NCBI GenBank assembly: GCA_020744425.1
Contig: JAGMUV010000011.1
Span: 1,116,001 to 1,180,000 of the forward strand
DNA length: 64,000 nucleotides
Direction of reading: 5' to 3'
DNA from: Dactylonectria macrodidyma
Lineage: Eukaryota > Ascomycota > Sordariomycetes > Hypocreales > Nectriaceae
Within the stretch, counting starts at the first letter, position 1, and each line of letters begins with the position of its first letter. The notes below the pieces were generated by a model, which was given only the letters and a program-made list of their open reading frames with translations, searched no databases and was not told the origin of the DNA. Position numbers and translations under genes: made by a program. Of this stretch, positions 31,101 to 39,956 are shown piece by piece.

Positions 31101-32738
31101 GGAATCGGCGTGCCCAGAACTACTCTTGGCAGGCTAAGGGTAGGAGGGATAGGGGAAGGTCCCTCCACCGTGCTTGGGGTAGATGGGCCCAGCAGAGGTC
31201 TAGGCAGTCCCTGGAGTGCGGGCGCCAGGCCACGGAATAAAGCAGGCGTGGCAGGAGGTTGTGAGCCGTGCACAGACGCAGGCGTTGGCGCAGTCCGCCT
31301 TGGAGGCGTCAGGTTAGCTACAGAATCGGTCCTTTTCGTGGCTCTGTGTGGCGATAGCCTCAAGGCGATATTCCGCATGGCGGCAACGGCGGCTCGGGAT
31401 TCGGCTACACGTTCCCTTCGGCGTGCCCTACAGCTAGCACAGTCCCTTGTAAACTTCGTAGGGTCCTTGACGCTTCGAAATTCGACTTCGGGCAGGTCTT
31501 GCTTGCAGGTGTGGCAGTTTCGAACTGCCTGGGGTATATCGTCCTCCATTTGGCCGTATATGTATCCACCTCTTACCCACCTAGACTGCTGGATATCGCT
31601 CGGGCAGGGGGGCTTTGCGACGGCTTACGTCTAATACCGTGATAGATCTCGATGGAGAGGCTGTCTTTGAGGTAGTTAGATCAGGTCTGAATGATCAGGG
31701 AGGAAACTGCACTGCTTCCCGGAGGCAGGGTAACCGGAGAATCTTGAGAGGTAGGCTGGCTGCGGAGGTAATATGTCAACCTAGATACTGTTAGCAACCT
31801 GATGGGTTTGATAGATTCGACAGAAAAGGGAAGCAGCCGCTATGTAAGTTAGTGGAAGGAGTAAGGGGCACGGGGGTTATTCAGTCAGGATCGTGCTTAG
31901 CAACCCAACAAATTGATTGCATGGAAGAAAAGAAGAACTGAAAGCTCTTGGAGAGTTTGCCAAGCTCGCTAGTTATTATTACCTAGTCAACGCTCAGGGG
32001 GTGGTTTCTGGCGAGGCCTTCATTTGGTGGCGTTAACAGCCGACCAATTCGCGCACGAGTTGAGCAAGGCCAGGCCAATTAGCCAATCAGAGGAGGTTTT
32101 ATGCTCAATTCTTTCTGACTGAGTAAAACGCCCTTCGGGCTGAATAAGGATTCTTCGCTCAAGTAGAGGCTGAACAAACCGATTGTATTCCGTCAGCGCC
32201 AACTACCAGGTCCGCTGTGGCTTCCGTCCCATCTTTGAATAGTAGACGCACGCCTCCCTCCTCCAGGTTCTCCAAAGACAAGAGCTTTTTGCCATATTGG
32301 ATCACGTCTTCTGGTACTTGAGCAAGCAACGCTGACTGAAGGCGAGTTCGGCGGGCTCTGATTGCCCCGCGGGAATCTGCAGCAGAATTTTCGGGTCTTT
32401 TAGAGATGCTGAGAATCTTGCCTGTGTAGCCGTTCCTGTTTTGAGTATGTGTGAGCACAGTAGCCCAAATTCATGATACGCTTGGCTCATGATAATACCA
32501 ACCTTTGGTGGGTGTTTGACTTGGACCCTCCTTTCACATCGTCACTAGCTCCCAGCAGGTCAAGGATTTTCCAAGCATTAGTGCTCAAGCTAATGCCTGC
32601 ACCTGCTTCTCGAGGCTCTGGGTGCTGCTCATACAAAGTGACATGAAGGAACGACAACTTAGACAAGGCGATAGCAGTGCCAAGCCCACCAGGACCACCG
32701 CCAATGATGGCAACTGTTGTCAGCGGCTTTCCAATCAT
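25114..32738 (-). CDS. FAD monooxygenase, salicylate hydroxylase-like, split by a Helitron in an intron
   Basis: Seven exons on the minus strand: 32738-32503, 32435-32180, then after a 6,033-bp intron 26146-26101, 26046-25799, 25739-25592, 25513-25369 and 25300-25114. All phases agree and give 421 aa, the normal family length. FAD motifs are in place: GGGPGGLG near the N terminus, GADGIQS ending exon 2 and IVRRTLFPDH starting exon 3, then VALIGDSSHPLSG and GSGATFAMEDGW. The long intron has a GTTTGT donor and a TACTGAC branch 12 nt before GGGCAG. It contains a whole Helitron (26170-32165). Without the element the intron would be of usual size (about 40-65 bp). Fungi rarely splice introns this long, so the gene may be silenced, but no exon has decayed. 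Confidence 0.85.
26182..26213. repeat. Hairpin near the Helitron 3' end
   Basis: CCGTTAAG at 26182-26189 pairs with CTTAACGG at 26206-26213, and inside it TTGCC pairs with GGCAA around a short loop. A palindrome just inside the 3' end is the expected stop signal of Helitron rolling-circle transfer. Confidence 0.7.
26528..31549 (-). CDS. Helitron Rep-helicase (RepHel) protein
   Basis: One uninterrupted frame of 1,673 aa, starting at ATG 31549. Two N-terminal cysteine pairs sets (CHTC..CASC near residues 12-40, CIRC..CSRC near 247-268) look like zinc fingers. A Helitron_like_N region follows (FPTLYPDG). The rolling-circle nuclease has the His motif in WQGRGSSHHHGLYW (about 732-738) and the two-tyrosine motif YAAKYCSK (about 893-898). 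The PIF1-type SF1 helicase has Walker A GGGGTGKS (about 1233), VIDEKSMLG, a QRQTGDD-like segment, and the late motif VAFAITVHKCQSL before YVAVSRV. It would nick, transfer and unwind element DNA. All key residues are present with no stop, so the element could be autonomous. Codon use is unremarkable, and no RIP damage is seen. Confidence 0.93.
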   Translation of the reverse strand: MEDDIPQAVRNCHTCKQDLPEVEFRSVKDPTKFTRDCASCRARRRERVAESRAAVAAMRNIALRLSPHRATKRTDSVANLTPPRRTAPTPASVHGSQPPATPALFRGLAPALQGLPRPLLGPSTPSTVEGPSPIPPTLSLPRVVLGTPIPQTPIPEGTLPTAPVVLGTPIPQESFPTTPSLLPQGHRRGRYARQGIFNPRPRPQPQERQFDQIVDPPFTGDLNLPALSEEDQALVREFYTALNDDKMHSCIRCREHWFDMKRNSLQICSRCISRDKERAPDEPYFFSATNNLDFGEVPGNLPDLTMVEEMLIARIHVHVKVLQVRGAQYKYRGHVVHFLRNVGRLFEELPVLPEELDIVLLRPPNMEGDPRFQQQFARDFRVRRSCLLIWLHYLQRHHPGYRDIVVSQDRLQRLPLDGSIVDSVASQVADIPDGEVPQGPVEEVVEEDPYDADASAIPNLQVTDTELNALQSRFLNGTPDPERMADLEHMPLGAQAQHQMPLPSIRRTPINEFNRSQPLLTLAFPTLYPDGKADFVEPRLRSITYQDYLAHAMRWQDGRFARHKTWPFVALNTLLRAQVRKRSNYFVKQHEGRRQALTRADLEEAMAKPDEPEAQALIQSITRQAAVIRGTRPYWYKQRKELEAYAYNLSRPGLFATASAADYHWESLYRHMPRFYEWQAAPEASRMALSRQLLRDNAHIAAYHFHKRYTLFRTIVLKQKFNLTDFWGRYEWQGRGSSHHHGLYWLNSHPDLDPDNDQSRERFAHIWGYHVSAVNPETQRIQAPGEGNPLILNLLQQPLTVGFLSMVVNRVQRHRCSNYCMQLNKHTKQVECRFGFPHGQRLLASLDKVPHSKHWSFRGERNDSQINHYNRLLTIAWLANTDISPCTSLQQVIDYAAKYCSKSEKKSESFAQIGKALMPRVKDHNPLISFTSKLLNQLVAERDYSKQEVCHLLLGLPLQEGSRTCLYVDCRNPDKHSRSLRLDGDEVNEAPNVYEKYYRRPEALEDLTYVSFLKYWNFRSRDPSMWKQWQPGNVNGRPRVLVYFPRYQADPEGQQWPDYCRVKLTLNHPHRRLDELLTFDGQRFNSHAQAFSYCWQHHSHGDDHYGWPKEARLQPQEDQYEALPVEEEFDDEDWIRLAALLPDNPLTQEGLDLLGRRDIDVNYDWTRHVGTYPELRDSYWKDLIASHPIANDVEVLGPHWRDQLNPQQRLVYDTFMGHFQAQSLTQILLHVDGGGGTGKSFLIKVLSSHLQAAALPNPSPICRVAPTGVASNQIQGSTIHSLLRLPVGGTFTDLPPADAAALQSRLRHVKYLVIDEKSMLGLEQLARIDSRLRQAFPQRSLEFFGGVSVLLVGDFFQLPPVRQKPLYSTSTSLSPLERRGQVAYRLFDRTVFLTTVQRQTGDDQAQFRQALQELREVQLSIPSWNLLSNRVQAKLTQSEIDSFRAALRVYSTKARVNEYNYEHMVHLNDPAVQVEAKNRGNGAGQAPSDKAGNLSNRFPVAKGARVMLTTNLWQPVGLVNGAQGTVYDIAWNAGTNPWEEPPAVIMVDFDSYDGPPYLTTNEGRKIVPILPVTRDFLVGNETCARTQFPLIVAFAITVHKCQSLTKDQIVTDLATRDFQAGISYVAVSRVTSLQGLLLEAPFDRQSLYNHTPTEGSCACVSYVLRLRLTIRQG
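31550..32165. other. Helitron 5' non-coding region
   Basis: About 0.6 kb between the RepHel start and the 5' end of the element. No frame of interest is seen. It holds the 5' member of the subterminal inverted repeat (32131-32142) and presumably the RepHel promoter. Confidence 0.5.
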
Positions 32739-33203
32739 TTTTGCTCTCGGGTTGTAAAAGGATGAAGAAAGAAACTTCTCGGCCGATTTATCGACGACAC
32801 AGCCGTGTGGATAATACCAGCCGCGGGAATATCACAGACAACCGCAGCTCCAGCTCAATAAGTAAGGGTCTATGCATCCATTCAGCTTGTACAGAAGGTA
32901 TCCCACATCCCGTATAAAGTGGAACGATTTCGCAGTACGCCATGGTGGGTCAAAATTTGCGATATCCCACCGGGTCTTATCGTTGACAGCAATACATTTG
33001 CCAACAGCCATTGGCCACACAGAGGCGTAGGCGTATTTCGCTCACTCCATTGACGGGCTGTCGTAATTAGATTCCACACGATCATGGAATTAACGAGGGA
33101 TGCGGGGCGTAAATCCGGGGAACATGTCGGCCAGAATCACTCAATGTGCCAGACGTTCGTTAGTTTGGGATTCACATCGCGACAATCTCCTCGTATCCGA
33201 ATG
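32739..33203. promoter_or_regulatory. Upstream region of the split monooxygenase
   Basis: A 465-bp region upstream of the ATG at 32738 (minus strand). It should contain that gene's promoter. No coding sequence is recognised. Confidence 0.3.
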
Positions 33204-33640
33204 TTAAGTTGCCAGAAAGCAACTTGGTGAGGCATTACCAGCTTCCAAACCTAAAGGCGGTATGTAGTCTTCTATGGCCATCATCGTGCGATATCTTGAG
33301 CCAGTCTCACTACTAGCGAAATGTGCTTCTACCACTTGGGTGAGTTTGTTTAAGAACGTTTCAGCTACTGGATACAGAGGATGCATTTCAGGTTTTGAAA
33401 CCGCTTGATGTATCGCGCTGTCCGTTTCCGCCGGCAAACTGGGTGGGATTTTGTGTGAGAACAAGTTAGTCATCACATCATCCAACGTCAGATGGCGCAA
33501 TTTGCTCTATCTCGGTCTCGGTGACTTGAAGCACGTATGCCACTTTAATTCGCCAGACATACGGGCACTCCGGATGCTTCACTGTTGCCATAATCTCCGC
33601 GCATTGCCAAACTGTCGTCATTGAGGCTTACAAATGATAC
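33204..33640 (-). pseudogene. Unrecognised gene fragment with a probable frameshift
   Basis: Two overlapping minus-strand frames seem to be one protein broken by one base. The first runs from ATG 33620 through VWRIKVAYVLQVTETEIEQ. The second continues from about 33500 as LRHLTLDDVMTNLFSHKI to a stop at 33204. Removing one A at the join (in CAAATTG) would fuse them into about 137 residues. The second part has a helical, protein-like composition (MHPLYPVAETFLNKLTQVVE). I do not recognise the family. It could be the 3' remnant of a larger lost gene. Confidence 0.4.
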
Positions 33641-33734
33641 TTATTGATAAGGTCGCCCAGTGCTTTTTTTGCGGCAAAAGGAATGCAGATTTAGCATCCT
33701 ATTCTAAACGGTGCAAATAAACCGCATCATTGTA

Positions 33735-35364
33735 ATGACTTCTCTACCCATTCGTCGCGTGGCCGTCATCGGCGCTGGTGTTTCTGGGGTGCTTACTGCT
33801 GCACACCTCAAATCTGAGGGACTAGATATGACGGTGTTTGAACGAGCGCCCGTCACTGGCGGTGTATGGTGCGCATTCTTTCCTGTCGCCAAGTGACAAT
33901 GTGCATACTAAAGTAGATTGAAGGGTTTGGGATTCGAAACTTCCTCTCGAGCCGACCTACCCGTCGGCAAAGCCATCCGTGGCTTCGTCGACATTTCACG
34001 ATCCCCCAGACAGAAATGATAAGTACATTTTGCATTCAGGCCCAGGGTAAGACCATATGTCTCTGACACAGACAATTGGAACTAATGAGTCCAAAGACCT
34101 GCGTATGACGGCTTGAAGAACAATGTTCCAACGGAGTTGCTGGAAGTGAGCCTCAATGCGTGGAAGCCCAACACGGAGTCTTTCGCGGACCATCATGTTC
34201 TTGCAGACTACATCCAAGACACAGCCTTGAAGACAGGTGTCAACGACCTCACACATTTCAACACTCAGGTGCAATATGTAAAGAAAGACGGCGGTCAGTG
34301 GAAGGTCAAAACCGCCACATGGGATCATGTTCAACAAGAGACCACGTCACAAGATTGGGTAAGCTTGAGATTTTGCGAAGCAGTGCCTCAACTCTTCTCA
34401 CAGTCTTCTAGACATTCGATGCCATTGTCGTAGCTTCGGGGCATTACCACGACCCAAAGACACCAGATATTCCTGGGCTTTCGGAGTGGAAACGTGCCTT
34501 CCCTTCAAGAATACAGCACTCTAAAGGATATCGAAACAACAAGGGCTTTGAGAACCAGGTAAGTCAAAATATCTTGATTACACGAGGGCAACTCCTAACT
34601 AGTTTCAGACAATTCTTTTGATTGGAGGAAGCGCCTCGTCTCTCGACATTGCCAAAGAGGTTGCCCCGATTGCAAAGAAGGTGTGGCAATCCACCAGAGG
34701 TGGCACCTTTGACATTCCTCCTTCGCTTTTGCCTGAGAATTCCACAAGAGTGGCACAAGTTTCAAGCTTCAATTCCTTGCAGAGCGATCAGTCTGATGGG
34801 TCTGGTGCAATTCCCGGAACCGTGACTCTTGTTGATGGCCAAGTTTTGGAAAATGTTGACAGAGTCATTGTTGCAACCGGATACCAGTTCACACTTCCCT
34901 TCCTGCCAGAATATCACCAAGATGATCTGAAACCAGAAGACGCCGACGATCGTGTTCTTGTATCAGATGGCTTGCAGTTGCATAACTTGCATCAAGACAT
35001 CTTTTACATACCAGATCCCACACTCGTTTTTGTGGGAGTGCCGTTCTACACTGCAACATTTTCGCTTTTCGAATTTCAAGCAATCGCAGTCGCTGCGTTC
35101 TTTTCCGGACGAGCCAAGCTCCCCTCAGAACCTGAGATGAGATCCGAGTACAAACAAAGAGTTGAGGAGAAGGGGTATGGCAAAAAGTTTCACAGCTTGT
35201 GGGGAGCAGATGTAGAATACGCGGCTGCGTTGATGGAATGGGTCAACCAGGGAAGAGCGCCGGAAGAGAAAAAGCCAAGTGGATATTCACGAGAATGGAT
35301 AGAGACAAAGGAAAAGATGCGTATGGTTCCAAACCCCAAGAACTCTCTTTATCAGGAAGCTTGA
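33735..35364 (+). CDS. Flavin-containing monooxygenase (FMO/Baeyer-Villiger type)
   Basis: Five exons: 33735-33868, 33924-34046, 34097-34358, 34412-34558 and 34609-35364, giving 473 aa. Class B marks are present: an FAD-binding GAGVSG near the N terminus, VFERAPVTGGVW ending the first Rossmann unit, the FMO fingerprint FPSRIQHSKGY (FxGxxxHxxxY with Ser for Gly), the NADPH-binding GGSASS start of exon 5, and VIVATGYQF, the ATG-type motif. It would insert oxygen at nitrogen, sulphur or a ketone using NADPH. It is divergent from the Helitron-split monooxygenase, with a gene fragment between them. Two flavin oxidases side by side suggest the right edge of an accessory oxidation cluster. The substrate is unknown. 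Confidence 0.9.
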
Positions 35365-36554
35365 TAGTTTTTCTCAATCACACAAGTTCGTATCCCAAGC
35401 TACATTGAACAAGCTAGACTGTGTCCGCAATGCTTCATGCGGAGCAGGCTGTTTAACATTCCGAACGGGGGAGCTGTCTTTGAACAGAAAGCCGGAGTGG
35501 ACAGTAGTCGGCTTTTCCAGGCTTAAAGCTAAGGATAAGTTCGTTCAGGGGACAGAAAGGGCAGGTGTAAAATGATTCGGAAACTTGGACTGTGGGCTGG
35601 ATGGGTCGATTTGCGTAGTTCGGGCACGTCTCGGGTTGTTTTTCTTAACAGGGCATTCCATATGTCTTTTTGGCCGATATCCGTTTATAGAGACTCAGAA
35701 TAAGCGTCCCAAGAGTGCTACGTTAGGCAGGTCATGCAGCAAAGACCTGCTTTCCATTGTGCCCCTCAGCCAACTTACTGCTTCAAAACATGAAGAGGCA
35801 AACAGCTGTCTTCTTCTATACTGCCCCGCTGGGAAAGTAACGGGATCACTAGCAACAAACGGACGCTGTGGATATATCACTCTATCGTCATAGATTTCAA
35901 CGAGTCGTAGGGTGGCGCGAATCCTGGAGATAATTAGCATGTGCACCTGTGCACACCCAGTGGCGAAAGGCCGCAAAGGGGCAGGCAGCCTTATTCATAC
36001 AAGAGATCGCGAGGAGAGCACGAATGCTTGAAACCCATTGCCATATCCATTTTTCCTGGTAGTAATCACCACGTAACGTAATGCTTAAGCTTAGAAGTCG
36101 CATCTCCAACGACAAGTAGGAGTTGCACTTCCAGTACGTGGTAGTGCGTTGACCGTAGCTTGGTAAATGTCAGTTGGAGCAGGACGTCACTATCTTTATC
36201 GATAGAACCAAATAAAAGGAAGCACTGAATGCCTTGGTGCTAAATGGGTCTTTTTCCCTTCGGGATTATTACATGGTTCAGATTTTAAGAAGCAAAAGTA
36301 CAAGTTCGCATCGATTCTGTAAAACTCCGTCCGACCTCCGTCATTAAACCTTCGACCTCGTAAATCGTTTGGCTCCATTAAACCTTTGGACTCAGCAACC
36401 GGTGTTACAAGGGTACTGTGGGTTTCCAGCCTCCCTCTTGTCCGAGAAAGTGCAGCTCCGGTTCAGACCATCTGTGAGGATCAGTAGAGCACTTCGTCGC
36501 GCGTTGTGCAAGTGGACATACCATGAGACTGGATGGAGACACAGACCGGGTTGA
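35365..36554. other. Intergenic region, 1.19 kb, at the accessory/core transition
   Basis: Between two convergent genes. No coding sequence or repeat is supportable. Genes to the left are accessory in character and those to the right mostly conserved. Confidence 0.35.
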
Positions 36555-37538
36555 CTACTCCTCCGAGGCAGTGTCGGAAGGCCTCTCTCTGGGACGGGAA
36601 CTCTGTTGTCGTCGAAAGGCATTCACACCCTGGTACTCAGTAGGCCGTGCCAGCCTTGCTCGTCGTTCCTGCCTCTCACGGGCGGTGGCGGTCGAGGACG
36701 ACGACGATCGTCGATTGGCTAAGACATCCGGGCTGATGGGGCGCGATATTTGATTCGCGCTCGCTGTTCGAGGACGAGAACCAGACGGTCTGCGTACGCC
36801 TGCAGTGGGCTTCGTGACTTTCTTGGTCCCAAAGGATGCAAGTCGATTCTGGTATCGAGCAGACCGGAGCACGGCCTTGCGTAAGACTCGATCTTCAAAC
36901 TTCTCCGACTGCTCGAGACCAGAGTCATCGCAGATCTTGGTCACGACAGACTTCAGCACGTCTCTAGTGCTCTCCCAGGTCGAACCAACAAGGGCTTGGG
37001 CCTTTCGCGCAATCCTCCAGCGGAGAAAGTCCCAGGGATCCATGGCGAGCTCGCCTCGCTCATGGAGCACTCGGAGATCGGACACCTTGCAAGCCAGCTT
37101 GTACATCATCTCCTTGTGGCAGAGACCTGTAGGAGGAAGATGATGCTTCGACACCAGCTGGTTTGGGTGATATGGAGAGCCTGGGCCGAACACCTCGCGA
37201 ATTTTGCGATGCTTACTTACATTGTCCTGGTGCAACTTGTATCGAGTTTTGACCGATGGGTCATCGGGAAATCGATTGCGTCTCTCCTGGAATTCGCTCT
37301 TGAGGCTCTCCTCGGTGGCCTCTCGCTCAAGAAATCTGTCGAGGGACTGCCACGATGGCTCCCAGTACGGGCCAGCCTCGTCAATCTTGGCGACAGGGAC
37401 ACTTGCAAGAGCAAGAGGGGTTTTGTAAGTCGTCCCATCCTGGGAGAACGAGTATTTCGAGTCCCAAGGCGTCTGCAGGATGTCTCTGATGTCGGCTTCC
37501 ACTTCGTCGTCGGCAGGGACGGGTGTCGCAGCAGACAT
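36555..37538 (-). CDS. Uncharacterised conserved-looking protein with basic Ser/Arg-rich tail
   Basis: A single exon of 327 aa from ATG 37538; the frame is open further up to 37622, but MSAATPVPADDEVE is the natural start. Residues about 15-240 are charged and helical (DILQTPWDSKYSFSQDG, HLPPTGLCHKEMMYKL, DPWDFLRWRIARKAQ). The last 90 residues are basic, low-complexity and rich in Arg and Ser (RRSSSSSTATARERQERR), suggesting a nuclear or nucleic-acid-associated protein. I do not recognise a domain. A possible 5' UTR intron donor follows near 37622. Confidence 0.75.
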   Translation of the reverse strand: MSAATPVPADDEVEADIRDILQTPWDSKYSFSQDGTTYKTPLALASVPVAKIDEAGPYWEPSWQSLDRFLEREATEESLKSEFQERRNRFPDDPSVKTRYKLHQDNVSKHRKIREVFGPGSPYHPNQLVSKHHLPPTGLCHKEMMYKLACKVSDLRVLHERGELAMDPWDFLRWRIARKAQALVGSTWESTRDVLKSVVTKICDDSGLEQSEKFEDRVLRKAVLRSARYQNRLASFGTKKVTKPTAGVRRPSGSRPRTASANQISRPISPDVLANRRSSSSSTATARERQERRARLARPTEYQGVNAFRRQQSSRPRERPSDTASEE

Positions 37539-39023
37539 GGTACCAAGGTGCTCAGGTCGCTTGTTAAGCAGGGATTTTCCAGTGGGCCTGGAAGATATCA
37601 GTGAGGATGAGAAAATGATCAAACGCGCATAAGAAACTAACAGGTCGAAAGAACGAGCGCGTTTATTTTCAGAGCTGATCGGTGCTCGCGAGGGTCGAGA
37701 TAGTCGCCCGTGTTAAGAAGGTGGGGCGCGAAAGGGAGATAAACAATCTCAGCTATAAAGGAGAAGAGGCAATCAACCCCTATGCGCGTTGAAAGATAGG
37801 TAAGTAGGTGGACCTGGAGATGACTGGATTTTTCTTCGCTAAAGTAGTGAGAAGGTGGAAGGTGAAGGAAAGCGCGTGTGGCTGCCTGCAGAGGGTCTTT
37901 TATCAAGAGGGCGCGTTTGCTCTCCGGGTTGAAGTGTGAGGCAGGTGATAGCCAGGTGACAACAATGAAATCATGCGCAAACGCCTAATTTCGGACTGTG
38001 CTTATCACTTTCTCCCAAGTGCGCAAACATGCGGCGATGTGTTCCAGTTGACCTAGTGGTGAATTGTCGCAAACAGGCTGCGATTGGTAAATAAAACATC
38101 CAAGTGTCACGTCACAGACAATGTAGCCAAACCTTAGCATCCCTCCGATCTCGCAGACCTCTCAGCGCTGTTCCCTCGACACAATTACGCTTCAGGCCGA
38201 ACATTACAGCGCTACAAGCCTAAACTAACAGCTCTGCAAGACTAAAAGAAGAGTGCTGCCTGCCCAACACGACAATGACATCGCTGCTAGCTAAGGCGAT
38301 GGTTACCTATTGTTGCTCGCCTGATGCAGCGGCCATTACTAGAGCGACACACCATTCACCACTTTGCGCCGATTTTCCCCTAGACTAGATGCCATCTAAT
38401 TGCAGCCCTAAACTGCCATCAGGGTTTTATCCGCTGTCAACCTCGTATTGGGCTGATGCTTAAGAACTATAATAAATATGAGTCCTCGGTTTCTGATACA
38501 GATTTAGGACATCGAGATGACATAGCGAGCAGTCGACTCTGCCACTGCTCAGATGTCATGCATCGTCATTTTATTTCCCGCCACAGAAGACGTTGGGTCA
38601 GTTTGATACTTGGCAGATCTCCATGTGGTGCGTCAGAAAGTTACAATTGACAGATAGGCACAAGGCCCTCCCTAGCACAGAAAAAAACACAAACGGTTGT
38701 CACTAAGCGGAATAATCCTCATCACCCGACGCTCAAGCACTACTTACTTAGAGCTACTTATCATTTCCTATATCAAACAACAGTGCCTACTTATGCTGTA
38801 CGTACTCGAGTAGTCTTGGGGGGGCTTACCTTGACCCAACGAACAAGCTTGAACCATCATGGAACGAAGGTCACGGGTCCTAAACCGGAGAGACTCAGAG
38901 GCCTGCTCTAGCAAGCTTCTATTTGTAACGTTTTGAGATGACCATATTATTTTGATATTGCACAACCAGAGATTCAGATTACACCTTAAGGCACCAAGTT
39001 TATGATTGCTTGACCGCGAACAC
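37539..39023. other. Intergenic region, 1.5 kb
   Basis: Nothing beyond promoter sequence for the gene at 36555 and the 3' side of the gene at 39024. Frames here are short and unmatched. Confidence 0.3.
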
Positions 39024-39956
39024 CTAGGCGTAACTCCACATATCGAGCCGTAGCATGAGCACCCAGACATAATGGCTTGGAAACTCTTCAAGAATTTCAG
39101 CAACATAGGCATGCCAGTCATCTTTCCAATCTCCACAAGCAAACATTGATATACCGTATTCCCAGTATGAAGGATACCAGCCAGCGGTAGCCCAATCCAC
39201 GATGACAACATCGCCTCCAGGTCTGATGATGACATTATTGGGTTTGAACTTGGCATAGGTAAAAACTGGCTTGTCGCTTCCTCGTAGGACCTTCGGGAGC
39301 ACTCGACTGTAGTAATCGGCTTTTTGCTGCATTATAGTTCCGCAGTCTTGCAAATATCTTTCAATCATGCCTTGAATGAGTTCGTCTTCAGTGGAAAAAG
39401 GACCGTTGATCGTCGGGATAGGCTCGTCCGTGCGAAATACGACATCCATGAGTTTTGACCTCCCAAGACCCCCAAAGAATCCTGAATGGGGTATGGCACG
39501 CAACGAGGTGAACGCTTTCTGGAGTTGACTAGCAATATTCAATTTTTCAGAAGCACTGAGCTTGTTCCACAGGAATTCCAGCGTGTCTCCTGGAATGTGT
39601 TCCATGACGATATAGGTAATGTCCTTGTTTGATCCTATCGACCGCTGATACACGGCGAAGACTCGAGGGACCATGATATTTGTTTGTTCCCGCACAAAAC
39701 GCATGTTTTCTGCTTCAATCGGTTTAACTCTATCGCCGTATTTCACGACGAAAGATTCCCCTACACGGGCTGTGGAACGTGCACTCAGCTGATTGATAAA
39801 GTGCAGCGAATCTTCAATCAACTCTACCGAAGGGAGAGGCTCCGGGAGGATGTCATCTGGTTCTCTGAAAAGAACATTGTAGGATAGTGGCCTTGGGATT
39901 GGAGGAGGCGGCGGTGGTGGTGAGAGAGACAGCGAGCGCGGCGGATATTCGCCCAT
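39024..39956 (-). CDS. Aminoglycoside-phosphotransferase-like protein with altered catalytic loop
   Basis: A single exon of 310 aa from ATG 39956. After a Ser/Pro-rich start (LSLSPPPPPPPIPRP) comes a small-kinase fold: FVVKYGD with the ATP-site lysine, YIVMEHIPGDTLEFLW as the hinge, IPHSGFFGG, and VVIVDWATAGWYPSYWEYG, the D-x-x-x-AG-W-YP-YWE signature of fungal APH-family proteins. In relatives the catalytic loop reads H-G/A-D-(L/F)-x-x-x-N. Here it reads YAKFKPNN, so both the His and the catalytic Asp are replaced. It is either a pseudoenzyme or a gene under relaxed selection. The substrates of fungal members are largely unknown; antibiotic resistance should not be assumed. Confidence 0.82.
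   Translation of the reverse strand: MGEYPPRSLSLSPPPPPPPIPRPLSYNVLFREPDDILPEPLPSVELIEDSLHFINQLSARSTARVGESFVVKYGDRVKPIEAENMRFVREQTNIMVPRVFAVYQRSIGSNKDITYIVMEHIPGDTLEFLWNKLSASEKLNIASQLQKAFTSLRAIPHSGFFGGLGRSKLMDVVFRTDEPIPTINGPFSTEDELIQGMIERYLQDCGTIMQQKADYYSRVLPKVLRGSDKPVFTYAKFKPNNVIIRPGGDVVIVDWATAGWYPSYWEYGISMFACGDWKDDWHAYVAEILEEFPSHYVWVLMLRLDMWSYA

Larger units (their letters stand above)
26170..32165 (-). mobile_element. Helitron rolling-circle transposon, about 6 kb, apparently complete
   Basis: The element carries a single Rep-helicase gene and lies inside an intron of a monooxygenase. The ends given are approximate: the left end lies within 26,165-26,222 and the right end within 32,143-32,170. 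Supporting structure: a 32-bp hairpin at 26182-26213 near the 3' end, a 12-bp subterminal inverted repeat (26223-26234 and 32131-32142, 11 of 12 matching), a small GCCC-GAA-GGGC hairpin at the 5' side, and TACTT in inverted orientation at the outer edges. I did not find a CTRR end followed by T beyond the hairpin, so it may belong to the non-canonical Helitron2/helentron-like group described in Fusarium. No captured gene is seen. Confidence 0.8.

Noticed and set aside
31110..31634. 174-aa plus-strand open frame
   Set aside because: Antisense of the RepHel N terminus; no motif.
38768..39256. 162-aa minus-strand frame overlapping the phosphotransferase end
   Set aside because: Different frame from the APH-like gene over the same bases; no domain, and the APH frame carries the DW..YWE signature.
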